Shown here in pieces: positions 42,691 to 54,900 of a stretch of DNA of 64,000 nt (positions are counted from its first letter, which is position 1; every line of letters begins with the position of its first letter). The stretch covers positions 1,159,437 through 1,223,436 of the forward strand of contig NC_092497.1 of assembly GCF_047495875.1 (NCBI RefSeq). Reading direction: 5' to 3'. The notes beneath the pieces were generated by a model. That model saw only the letters and a program-made list of their open reading frames with translations. It had not been told where the DNA came from and made no database searches. This DNA comes from Pithys albifrons albifrons (lineage: Eukaryota; Chordata; Aves; Passeriformes; Thamnophilidae). The translations under genes and the position numbers were made by a program.

Positions 42691-42960
42691 GCTCCCGCTC
42701 CCCCGTCCCCCCGGCAACGGCAGCTGCGCCTCCGTCCGCCATGGCCGCCCGGGGCCAACCCCGCTCCCAGCCCCGCTCCCAGCCCCAGCCCCAGCCCCAG
42801 CCGAACTTCCCGCGATGCCGGGAAATCAGGGGCCCCATGCCGAACAGCGTGGCCGTGGTGAGGGGCCGCTCCGCTCCGGACACCTGCGGGGACGCTGGGG
42901 CGGGACCCTCTGAGGGCAGCCGGGGGCGGCGGGTCTCGGGGGGCCGATGCGGTGTGTGGG
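42690..42960 (+). promoter_or_regulatory. CFAP53 promoter, CpG-rich, with a possible RFX half-site
   Basis: Only about 50 bp separate the last repeat unit from the ATG. CCCCGGCAACGG at 42709-42720 holds a CGGCAAC core like half of an X-box, the RFX site of ciliary genes. The ATG context, CCGCCATGG, is near ideal. No TATA box. Start site unknown. Confidence 0.45.
42741..42857 (+). CDS. CFAP53: CFAP53 exon 1
   Basis: Start in CCGCCATGG; 39 codons; donor GTGAGG at 42858. Begins [20 protein letters not shown], a short simple repeat in DNA and protein, then the conserved REIRGPMPN. Confidence 0.88.
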
Positions 42961-45900
42961 GGTCCCGAGGGGTCCTGGTGTTGTTTATGACGGTCATGCG
43001 ATCCCACGTTGTGTAGGGGGGTCCTGGGAACCCAGTGCCGTGTGTGTGGGTCTCGGGATCATGGTGTTGTGTATGGGAGTCCCGGGATCCCGATGAGTTG
43101 TGTGGGGGACCTGGGGGGGGGCAGTGTTGTTTGTGAGGGTCCCGGGATCCCAGTGCTGTGTATGGGGGTTCCGGGAGCCTGATGAGTTGTGTGGGGGACC
43201 TGGGGGAGGCAGTGTTGTTTGTGGGGGTCCCGGGATCCCAGTGCTGTGTATGGGGGTTCCGGGAGCCTGATGAGTTGTGTGGGGGTCCTGGGGGAGGCAG
43301 TGTTGTTTGTGGGGGTCCCGGGATCCCAGTGCTGTGTATGGGGGTTCTGGGAGCCTGATGAGTTGTGTGGGGGTCCTGGGGCGGGGAGCAGTGAGGTTTG
43401 TGAGAGTCCCGGGAACCTGCTTAGTTGGGGGGGGAGGGGTCCCGAGGGGGGCCTGGTGTTGTGTATGGAGGTCCTGGGAGCCCGATGAGTTCTGTGGGGG
43501 TCCCAAGGGGGCCTGGTGTTGTGTGTGTGTGTGTGAGGGTGTTCCGGGAGGCTCCGGTATTGTTTGTGAGCATCCTGGTTGTGTGGGGTGGTCCCGTGAG
43601 CCTGATAAGTTGTGTGGAGGTCCCGGGGAGGCCAGTGCTGGGGGGGAAGGGGGGTCCTGAGGGGGCCTGGTGTTGTGTAAGGGGGTCCTGGGATCCTGGT
43701 GTTTTGGGGGGAGGGAGGGGTGTCCTGGGATCCTGATGAGTTGTGTGGGGGTCCCGGGATCCCAGAGTTGTGTATGGGGATCCCGGGATCCCGATGAGTT
43801 GTGTGGGGGTCCTGGGGGGCTGGTGTTGTGGGGGGGGATCCTGAGGGGCTGGTGCTGTGTGTGGGTGTCCCGAGGAGGCCTGATGTTGTGCAAGGGGGTC
43901 CTGGGATCCCGGTGTTGTGTATGAGGGTCCTGGGAGCCCAAAGAGTTGTGGGTGGGCCTGAGGGGCGCCATTGCAGTGTGTGGGGGTCCCGGGATCCTGG
44001 GTGTTATGTAGGGGGGTCTCAGGAGCCCAGTGAATTGTGGAGGGGTCCTGGGGAGGCCCAGTGTTGTGTAGGAGGAGCCAGGGGGGCCGATGATGGAGTG
44101 GGGTCCTGGGAGCCCGATGAGTTGTGTGGGGGTCCCGGGGGGCTTGGTGCGGTATGGGGGTCCTGGAGGGAGCTGGTTTGGTGTGTGGGAGTCTCAGGGG
44201 GACCCAGGGTTGTGGGGGGAGGTCGTGGGAACCCTGTGTGGTGTGTGAGGGTCCCAGGGAGCCCACTGTTGTGCGGGATGGGGGTCCTTAGGAGTCCCAT
44301 ATAGTGTGGGAGCCCCATATGTTGTTGTGGGAGGGGGGTCCCAGTGAGCCCAGTGTTGTGGAGGATGGGGGACCCTGGGATCCCACTGCATTGGAGGGGG
44401 GGGTCCCAGTGAGCCCAGTGTTGTGCAGGATGGGGGTCCCTGGGACCCTGATGCTATGTGTGGGCGTCCCAAGGAGCCCAACACGGTGTGTGTGGGTCCC
44501 AGGGAGCCCATTGTTGTGTGAGATGGGGGTCCTTGGGATCCCAGTGCTGTGACAGGAGGGTGTCCCTGGAAGCACAGTGTTGTGCAGGATGGGGGTCCCT
44601 GGGATCCCAGTTCAGTGGGGGAGGGTCCCAGTGAGCCCAGTGTTGTGCAGGATGGGGTTCACAGGGATCCCAGTGTGGTGTGTGGGGGTCCCAGTGAGCC
44701 CAGTGTTGTGCAGGATGGGGGTCACAGGGATCCCAGTGTGGTGTATGGGGGTTCCAGTGAGCCCAGTGTTGTGCAGGATGGGGTTCACAGGGATCCCAGT
44801 ATGGTGTGTGGGGGTCCCAGTGAGCCCAGTGTTGTGCAGGATGGGGGTCACAGGGATCCCAGTGTGGTGTGGGGGGGTCCCAGTGAGCCCAGTGTTGTGC
44901 AGGATGGGGGTTCCTAGGATCCCAGTGTGGTGTGTATGAGGGTCCCAGTGAGCCCAGTGTTGTGCAGGATGGGGGTCCCTGGGATCCCAGTGTGGTGTAT
45001 AGGGGTTCCAGTGAGTCCAGTGTTGTGCAGGATGGGGGTCACAGGGATCCCAGTGTGGTGTATGGGGGTCCCAGTGAGCCCAGTGTTGTGCAGGATTGGG
45101 GTCCCTGGGATCCCAGTGTGGTGTGGGGGGGTTCCAGTGAGCCCAGTGTTGTGCAGGATTGGGGTCCCTCGGATCCCAGTGTGGTGTGTGGGGGTCCCAG
45201 TGAGCCCAGTGTTGTGCAGGATGGGGGTCACAGGGATCCCAGTGCAGTGTATGGGGGTCCCAGTGAGTCCAGTGTTGTGCAGGATGGGGGTCACAGGGAT
45301 CCCAGTGTGGTGTGGGGGGGTTCCAGTGAGCCCAGTGTTGTGCAGGATCGGGGTCCCTGGGATCCCAGTGCAGTGGAGGTGGGTCCCAGTGAGCCCAGTG
45401 TTGTGCAGGATGAGGGTTCCTAGGATCCCAGTGTGGTGTATGAGGGTCCCAGTGAGCCCAGTGTTGTGCAGGATGGGGATTCCTGGGATCCCAGTGCAGT
45501 GTATGAGGGTCCCAGTGAGCCCAGTGTTGTGCAGGATGGGTGTCACAGGGAGTCCAGTGCTGTGCTGGGGGGGGGGAAGTCCTGGGGGATCCCTGTGCTG
45601 TGTGGGATTGGAGTCCTGGTGCTAGGAATTCAACTGGAAAACCACCCAGACTAATTGATTACATTTTCACCCCTGACATTTCACAGAACTGTCAAATGTT
45701 AAGAGTGAGATGGGACCTTTAAGTTCATCTCGTTCCACTCTCTTCCACTATCCCAAGTTGCTCCAAGCCCAGTCCAGCCTGGCCTTGGACACTCCCAGGA
45801 ATGGGGCAGCCACAGCTTCTCTGGGCAACCCGTGCCAGGGCATTACCACTCTCACAGGGAATAATTTCTTGCCAATATCCAGCCTAAACTTCCCCTCTTT

Positions 45901-48900
45901 CCACCCATTACTTCTTGTCCTATCTCTACAGTTCCTGACGGACAGTCCCCTTCCAGCTCCCCTGTAGACCCCTTCAGATCCTGCAAGGTTGCTCTGAGGT
46001 CTCCACTTTGCTGAATTTTCTTCCTCTTACAGATACCAAAGCCCTCCAAGAGGGGCACCCTTGAAGAGGCCATCTTGGCTGAGAGGGTGAGGGAGGAGGA
46101 CCGTCGGGAATATGCTCGTGGCCTGCGAGTGTTCCAGCACTACCGAAACGTCTGTGAGTGGCAGAAGAGCAGGGAACACAAATGGGTGTGCCGGGCTGCG
46201 GAGCAGAAGGCCCTGGCAACAATGCAGCAGTATCTGGACGAGATCGATGTCAGAAGAGAAAGGTAGCAAACAAGTAGCTGATAGCAACAGCTTGCCCTGC
46301 TATTTTCACCTTCACTGAGTGCTCAGAGAGCCAGACTGTAGTGATACATGTTCAAACACAGTAACTAGTGCAGTTTAGGTGGCGTTTAGAGCCTCTTTGT
46401 CAGCCAAATGCAAGATAAAAGTATAGTATAGCACTTCTGTTGCTTGGTTTTTAAAGAGAATGAAGAATACTTTGATATAGAATCACAGAATCATGGAATA
46501 GTTTGGGTTGGAAAAGCCCCCCGAGATCATCAAGTCCAACCCTTGGTCCAACTCCAGTCCCTTTACCAGATCATGGCACTCAGTGCCACGGCCAAGCTCA
46601 GCTGAAACACCTCCAGGGATGGGGAATCCACCCCCTCTCTGGGCAGCCCATTCTAATCCCTGAGCACTCTCTCTAGAAAGAAGTTTTTTCTGCTCTTCAA
46701 CTTCAATTTCCCCTGGCAGAGCTTGAGCCCATCGTGCCCCCTTGTCCTGTTGCTTACTGCCTATATAGTCACAGAATGGTTTGGATTAGAAGGGACCTTT
46801 AAAGCTCATTTTATTCCAACCCCTGCCGTGGGCAGGGCACCTTCCACTAGACCAGATTGCTCCAAGCCCATCTAACATGGCCTTGAACACTTACAGGGAT
46901 GGGGAATAGAATCATAGAATCCCAGTATGGTTTGGGTTGGAAGCAGCCTTAAAGATTGTCTAGTTCCAACCCACTTGCTGTAGCCATCCACAGCTTCTCT
47001 GGGTACAAAAGTGTCAGACATTTAATTGTTGAGTTTAACTAGGGGTTTTGTTGCAATCTCACCAAGTTGATGTTTAGGTCCTACGAGGAACATTTTGCAG
47101 CACTGTCAGCTGAAAAAATAAAATTTTTCAGAAGTCTTCCAAAAATATTAAAGGTGAGGCGTGTTATGGCCCTGTAAATAACAGAATTGTGCTGTGCTTC
47201 TTTTAGGGAAAAACCATAATGTTTAACTTCTCATTTACTATTTTGTGTGAAGTGACTTTGCAGCTATGAAGGGTTTGCCGTCTTGGTCTTCAGAGGAATT
47301 ATACACAGATTCCACAGAACACTGAGGTTGGGAGGAACTTCCTGAGATTATCTTGTCAAACTCCCTGCTCAAAATCACCGAGAGCAGGTTGTCCAGGAGT
47401 GTAGTGCCCATTTGGGTTTTGCTTATCACATTGAGATTCTACCACCCCTGTGGGAGGTGGTAGAACCTGCCCAATATCTGACCCCTCTCAGAGTAAAAAG
47501 GAAAAAAAAAGTATTTTCTTGTGTTCATGTGGAATTCAACATGTTTTAATTCATGCCCACTGCCTCATGTCCTGTCACTGGGCACTGCTGAGGAGAAGCT
47601 GTGTGTCTTTTCTGCATTTCCTCCCTTCATGTATTTATGTACATGAATGAGATTCCCCTGAATCTTCTCTCCTCCAGGCTGAACAGTCCCAGCCTGACAG
47701 AGAGAGAGAAAGATCCTCTTTGCATGAATCACAGAATCAAAGAATGGATTGGGTTGGAAAAGACCTCCGAGATCATCAAGTCCAACCCTTGGTCCAACTC
47801 CAGGCCCTTTACCAGATCATGGCACTCAGTGCCACGGCCAAGCTCAGCTGTAAAACCTCCAGGGATGGGGAATCCACCCCCTCTCTGGGCAGCCCATTCC
47901 AATCCCTGAGCACTCTCTCTGCAAAGAATTTTTTTCTGCTCTCCAACTTCAATTTCCCCTGGCAGAGCTTGAGCACATCGTGCCCCCTTGTCCTATTGCT
48001 GAGTGCCTGGGAGAAGAGACCAACCCCCACCTGGCCAGAGCTTCCCTTCAGGGAGTTCCAGACAGTGCTGAGGTCACCTCTGAGCCTCCTCTTCTCCAGG
48101 CTAAACACCCCCAGCTCCCTCAGCCTCTCCCCACAGCACTTGTGCTCCAGTCCCTTCTCCAGCCTCGTTGCTCTTCTCTGGCCCCGCTCCAGCCCCTCAA
48201 TCTCTTTCCTGACCTGAGGGGCCCAGAACTGAACACAACACTCAAGGTGTGGCCTCCCCAAGGCAGAGTCCAGGGGAAGGGTCACTGCCCTGGGCCTGCT
48301 GGCCACGCTAGTTTGGATCCAGGCCAGGATCCCATTGGCCTTCTTGGCCACCTGGGCACACTGGTGGCTCCTGTTGAGCTTCCTGTCCCTCAGTCCCCCC
48401 AGGTCCCTCTGCCTGGCTGCTCTCCAGCCACTCTGTGCCCAGCCTGGAGCGCTGCAGGGGGTTGGGGTGGCCAAAGGGCAGGACCCAGCTGCAGTGCTGC
48501 AGTCCCTCACTGTCCCTGCACTGGGCTGCGTGGTTTTGGCACTGGGCAGCTCAGGACTGCACCCACGCTCCGGATTTGGTCTCAGCAGCACCGAGAGGAA
48601 GGATCCCCCACCCCCGGACTTGCTCACAGTGCTCCTCCTCCTGCAGCCCAAGGTGCCAGTGGCTTTCTTTGCCACAAGGGTGCATTGCTGGCTTGTGCTC
48701 AGCCTGTCTGTCGGGACTCGTAGGTCCTTTCCTGTAGAGACACTGTGGCATTTGGTCTGGAATTGGCAAATCCCACAGCCCCAGGTTTCTCACTGCTGGG
48801 ATTAATAAAGAGGTGAATGATGGTGTGTTTAAAAATTGCCAATTTGATGTAATTTTCTCATTAAAGACATTTCATGCTGAAGTGGTTTAAGGAGTGATGG

Positions 48901-51900
48901 TAAAATAACAGGTACTTTGAGAGAAGATACAATTATAGATGCATGGAGAAGGGAGGGATATTAGGAAGAGGTTGTTCCCCCAGAGGGTGGTGGGCACTGA
49001 CCAGGGCAGTGGGCACGTCCCCAAGGCTGCCAGAGCTCCAGAAGGGTTTGGATGATCCTCTCAGGGACAGGGTGGGATTGTTGGAGTGTCTGTGCAGGGC
49101 CAGGGGTCAGACTGGATGGTCCTTGTGGGTCACTTCCAACTCGGGATATTCCATGATTCTGTGCTGAAGGGTAACAATACTACAAAATCAAATTGTTATT
49201 ATCTGGTGACAATTACAGTCTGAAAATTAAAAGAATTTATTTAATGGAGGACTTAAGTTGTAAAGAAGCATTGGAAGTAGTTTTTGTAAGATAAGGAGTT
49301 TAAAGTGTGCCCTGACAGAATCACTCATGTTGTGCTGTAAGATTCCCTCCATGGACACAACAGGAATGATCCCAACAGGAATGATCCCTGAGTTTATAGT
49401 TGATATTCCTTTCTTTGGCATTTGCAAGAGGTGATGAAAGGAGCCCAGCACTAATTTTGTGCTAATCACAAATAAACTTTATCCTTCAACGGAAGTATTG
49501 ATTTAGCTTTTATCTAAATGTTTTCATTACAGGCTTCGTGACTTTCTGGAGGAAGAGGAAAATAAGTACCTTGCTGAGATGGATGCACTTGTAGAAATGG
49601 AGGCACAGCACAAAGAAGCAAAGATAAAGGAACGAATAAAATTACTGAAGGAGAAGAGGGAAAGAGAAAGACAACAAGTAGTGGCTGAAAAACGAGAGCA
49701 GCAATTCAGGTATTGCCATAAGAATATCTTATAAAAGAGAATTTGCTCAAAGTAATGTAAAGGGACAAGCTGACTTGAAAGTGGCAATAATAAACTAAGG
49801 AAGGAAAGATGAATGTGATTGAAACAATAAAATAGGAGAAAATTAAAGTTAATTCTTGCAAGTGTAGTGTGTCCTCCTTGTCCTATGTGAGCATGCCTGT
49901 ACTTTCACCTGCCAAGTCAGCTGTTTTTCTAATTCCTATTCCAGCTTTACACTATTGGAGAGAACAGGATGCATGAGGAGGGTCAGTTTGCCTAAATCAT
50001 GCTTACTGAGCTAATATGTCAAAGATCCATGAGAAGATTGTCCAAAAAACAAGTGGTTTTGTTTATTGTGAGCATATCAAGAACGACAACTGCAGTTCAG
50101 GTTTTAGTGCAGCCTGAAATTCTGTGCCAAGTCCTCCTGACTGAAGGCAGTAAGACTTGCAGGTGCTTATTAGGCCCTGAGGCCTTGCATGAAAACTGGC
50201 CTGTTCCATTCTTGGAAATCTCGTTTTCTGAGGAAGGGATGAAAGAAATAGTAATGTTATTTAATTGTAATAATTTAAAGTGTCTCTTCCCAGTCTCCCA
50301 CGGTGCTGTGAAATCCACACCACCTGCTTCTCAGTGTGGAGAGGCTGGGGATAAAAGTCAACACTGGCTTTCACTTCTGCATAAACTCTAATTAACTAAT
50401 TTCACAGGGAAATGTCTGTTTAAATGTGGGGTTTATTGGCTGAGACAGGTGTTAGGCAGTGTATGCACTTCTAAGTTCACATGGTGGCTTGAAAACTTGT
50501 CCCTTGGCATTTACAACTCTTGGTTTCTTCTCTGCCTATCAAAGTGGTTGAAACTGACTTTTAAAGTAGTTTAGAGGGGCTACTGTTGGAGTGCCTTTTA
50601 TTTTGTACTTGTAGCTTGTCCTACACACCAGGGAGATGTGGACACCTAAAGGTAGGTGGGTAAGTGTTGGTATCTTTGTACTCACTGAAAATCTGAATTC
50701 CTATTCTACTCAGGTCTTCACTGAGATCAGGACAGTTACAGGAACCTAATGTCACCTTCAGAGGGGTTTATCCTGCCCTGTCAGTTGAATTATATCTAAG
50801 CAATATTCACACCACATAGAATCCCATTAAAAAGTGTTGCTGGAGCTTTACTGGTGGCATTTTGGCTGCATTTTTTCAAAGGATTTGGAGACACTGAGGT
50901 CATCCCTCTTTACTGTTGTGAATGGAAAACTTGGGGTGTCTTTGCAGATGAATTTCCACCCTACAGGGCACAAAGTCCTTCTGTTTGACTGTCCTGATGT
51001 AGCAGGAATACATTCCACAGTCAGTTTCTCTAGCTCTGTCCCTTTCAACTTCTAAATTAAGATTTCTGTGAAAGAACAGAACTATAATAAAGACCAGTGG
51101 CAACAGTTTGCCTTGTCTGTGACAGGTATCTCTCTTCATGTGTATATTCTTAGTTATATCCTAAAGTCTTTGTGCTTCTCCAATAAGAAAGGAAGTCTCT
51201 GCTGTGGTGACTGATTCTGATTAGATTAGTAATTTCTAATATCTTAATCTACATGTATTTCCTTTAAGTAGCCCCAAATCTGTTTTTCTCTGGCTGTTGG
51301 CTGTTTCTCTTCCTCCTACACCATTGTGGTCCAGGCAGAGATCTGGGAGCAGGTCAGGAGACCAACATTTACTGAAAATCCCAAACCAGGAATCTATAGT
51401 TGTGTCACAGCCTGTTTTCTGGGGCAGTGGCCTCCAAACCTCTTTGATTGAACACCCCCAGCTGTGAAAAATTGTAGCACTTTTCTCCAATATATTTACT
51501 TATATACTTGTACTACTGTGCTGGTATATTGTGTACATTATAGAATATATGCAAAAATAGAAATTAAAATAGGGTGGGGTGAAGATGAAATAAACACTAT
51601 TTTTTACTTTTTAATGTTATTTATTAATGGCACAAAACATATTCTCTTTCTGCATGCCCCACATTGGAGATCACTGCTCTAGGGCACACCCAGAGGAGCC
51701 CTGGGAAGTCAATCCAGTAGCAGATGGATATACACATGATTTTCTGTTCCTCTTTGCCTGTGAATTTACAGCTACTTTGAATGTCTTTCTGAAACTTGAT
51801 GCAGACTTAATATTTCCTTTAACTCTAAGCAAGGCATATCTCTCAAGCCAGAGGTACAGGAGCACCTTCACTCTCATACATTATTCTAGAGTCCTAAAAA

Positions 51901-54900
51901 GGCAGCAATTCCAGCAGCCCTGTGGGCTGGTTTGGAGCTGTGCCCTGAGGGTACAGGTTTAACACCTTCTCAGTAGTGATGTTAGCCAGGAGAAGTCCTT
52001 TGTCATGAGGTGACAGAGGGGACAGTCCTTGGCCCACCAGAGTCCTGCTGTAATTCCTTTTCATGAAGGGGTACACCTTGTATGAGAAGATATCCTGCCA
52101 GTGCTACCCTGAGGGCATGTTCATCACTGGTAACTTTAAAGAAAATTTCAGCATCTTAAAATTTGCATAAAACACATATCACATCCTCTTTCTTGTGGTA
52201 ACATCAGAAGCATCCATATGGGAATGTTGTTATCCCAGCAACTTCATACTGCAAACATAAAATGAATAAATAACTAGTGGGGGGGGGGGGGTTCTGTCTT
52301 TGGGAAGTAGCCACATACAGACACAGTTTTAATGTTAAGAAGCTTAGGATGGCAAAGTGAGGAAGAAAACCAGCCATCTGGGGGAGCAGATGTTTATAGA
52401 TTGCTGTAAAATCTGCTTTAAAGGAATTATTTTGATGAAATCAAGCAATTACAGGGTTATTTTATATTAAAATTCTAGCAATGCTCAACGTAAATAATTA
52501 ACTTCTCCTTCCCTCTGAGAATTCAATTAATATCAGATTATTTTATAATCACAGAAAAGAATAACTAATTCTTTCACCCTTCACTGAGAGAATTTTAGAA
52601 CCCATTGTGTTAAGGTAATAACAGTTATTGCTAATGGTGTAAGATTTCAAGTCTTAATAATGGCATGTTTTCCTCACAACATTTGAGAATGATATTTTCC
52701 ATGAATACAAATTAGTGCTGTAGACTTTAATGACCACTAACTCCTGCCTAGGAGATGGAAGATAGATTCCAGTGGTAAAACATACAAAAACCAGCAGTGC
52801 TGTAGTATGTTTGTGGAGCTGTCCAACCTGGCCTTGGACACTTCCAGGGATCCAGGGACAGCCACAGCTTCTCTGCCCAACCTGTGCCAGGGCCTGCCCA
52901 CCTTCACACCCAGCAATTCCTTCCCAATATCCCATCTAACCCTGCCCTCTGGCACTGGGCACCCATTCCCTGTGTTCTGTCCCTCCATGCCTTGTCCCCA
53001 GTCCCTCTCCAGCTCTCCTGGAGCCCCTTTAGGCCCTGGCAGGGGCTCTCAGGTGTCCCTGGAGCCTTCTCTTCCCCAGGTGAGCCCCCCCAGCTCTCCC
53101 AGCCTGGCTCCAGCCCGGAGGGGCTCCAGCCCTGGAGCATCTCCATGGCCTCCTCTGGACTCTCTCCAGCAGCTCCACATCCTCCTGCTGTTGTTCCCAG
53201 GGCTGGAGGCAGTTCTGCAGGTGGGGTCTCACCTGAGGGGCAGACGGGCAGAATTTCCCCCTCCTTTGCTGCCCACGCTGTGGGATCAGCCCAGGGCACG
53301 GGAGGTTTCTGGGCTGGGGCATGTCCAGCCTCTCACCCACCAGCACCACAAGTCCCTTTTCCCAGGATTGCTCTCAATCTATTCTCCATCTAGCCTGTGT
53401 TGATGCCTGGGATCACCCCCTCTCCATCCTGCCCACATCCCTCTGGATGCCCCATCCCTTCCCTCCAGACAGGTCAGTGTCATTGCCAACCTGGCTGAGG
53501 GTACATCGATTCTGTCTCCAAGGCACTGACAAAGATGCTGAACAGTGTTGGATGCAATACCAACCCCTGCTCCTTCATTGTGGTACTTATTCACCCTCCT
53601 CTTCTGAAGCTGAGCTAAGGATGGTTCCTCACTCCAGGGACAGTTTTTAGAAGTTAAAAGCCCAGCTCTAGGAGAAGAGCCCAGCATTTCATTAGAGGTT
53701 GTGGCATGTGCCAGGCTGGGGGAGAAAAGTGCAACGTGTGGCAGGGTTTTGTCTTAGACCTGGTGACAGATACTGTACTGTCTTCTCAGTCAAGAGCAGG
53801 GAAGTGGTTAGAAACACCTTAGTAAAGCAAAATGGTAATTTTTGTTTTCACAGCAGTGTTTTCACTCTCCCTTTTATTGTTTGTGTGTAGTGTCTTTCAC
53901 CTTCCAGCACAGGCTCCACTGGCACTGGGTGCTTTAGAGATGGAGAACAAACAGAGAGATGCCCATAGCCCCAGAAAGTTACAGCTGAAATGTGAGGCAG
54001 CAAATTGTGAATGCCAACAGGGAGAAAATGTGGTGAAACCTCTGCATTTTGGGCTATGGATTCATTCAGATTTTGTTTCATTGCTGCAGTTACGAAAATC
54101 AAGTAAACATGCTAATATGGAGATTGGTAATAGCATGAGGTCATCACCTGATGAAGATTTAATATTTTTGCTGCACAGGATTGTTACTAAATGTTGTTCT
54201 AATGTAATAGTATTTCACATTGTACAGGTAACTACTGCTGCCAGGCAGTGGTTCAAGATTCAGACAATGATATCTGAAGATGTCTGCTACGAATTCCTAA
54301 ATAGCTTTGCAGTAATCTGTAGAAGGTGGTTTCATTCAGCACAAAATTGTGAGATATCTTTTTACTTCACAGAATTCCTGTGTGTCTATCACATATCTTT
54401 GGAGCTTATGGATACTTCACACTTGCAGGTCCTCACCATTGTCTGCCAGTTTCACATCCTGACTTGATGAAAAATCTATATCCTGCTTGTAGAACAGAAT
54501 TAAAATGCTTGCAGATTGTTCAAATTAGATAATGTTTGATAGCATGTGTTGATCTCAACAGCGCTTTGTTTGCAAAAATAAAAGCAGAATCTGTAATTAG
54601 TTCAGTCTCCAACTGAAGATAAATTGCCTCTTTCTATGCAAGTAGGTTGCAGAGGGTAAATGAAAATTGAAAACTGCATTACTTGTTTGACTTTCTAGCT
54701 TCTCCAGGCTGTTATTGCAACTTGTCTGAATAATCTCACAAAACTTCACTTAAAAATTAATAGATTTCTAGTGGTTCCTGTTAAACTGTGTAAACTAAAT
54801 TTCCATGCTTACAGTATTTTCTGAATATGAATGAGCTTTCAGGTGACTTATAAACATCACTAAGTCTTCTTTTGAATAAAAGAGCAACCCACAAGTTTGA

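Larger units (their letters stand above)
42858..46032 (+). other. CFAP53 intron 1
   Basis: GC-rich and built almost entirely of two minisatellites followed by a CR1. No other gene seen. Confidence 0.85.

Noticed and set aside
27245..42740. MBD1 or CXXC1 exons expected from human gene order
   Set aside because: No MBD, CXXC-zinc-finger or PHD-like peptide with splice sites recognised on either strand; only CR1, LTR and single-copy sequence.
40480..45565. CRISPR array
   Set aside because: Direct tandem repeats without unique spacers, in a vertebrate genome.
42990..45625. Repeat proteins with 21-residue periods ([17 protein letters not shown])
   Set aside because: 63-bp units keep all frames open on both strands; located inside CFAP53 intron 1.
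47809..48723. 288- and 247-codon frames as possible CR1 reverse transcriptase
   Set aside because: No YADD-type catalytic motif or endonuclease pattern; this is the 3' region of CR1, not intact ORF2.
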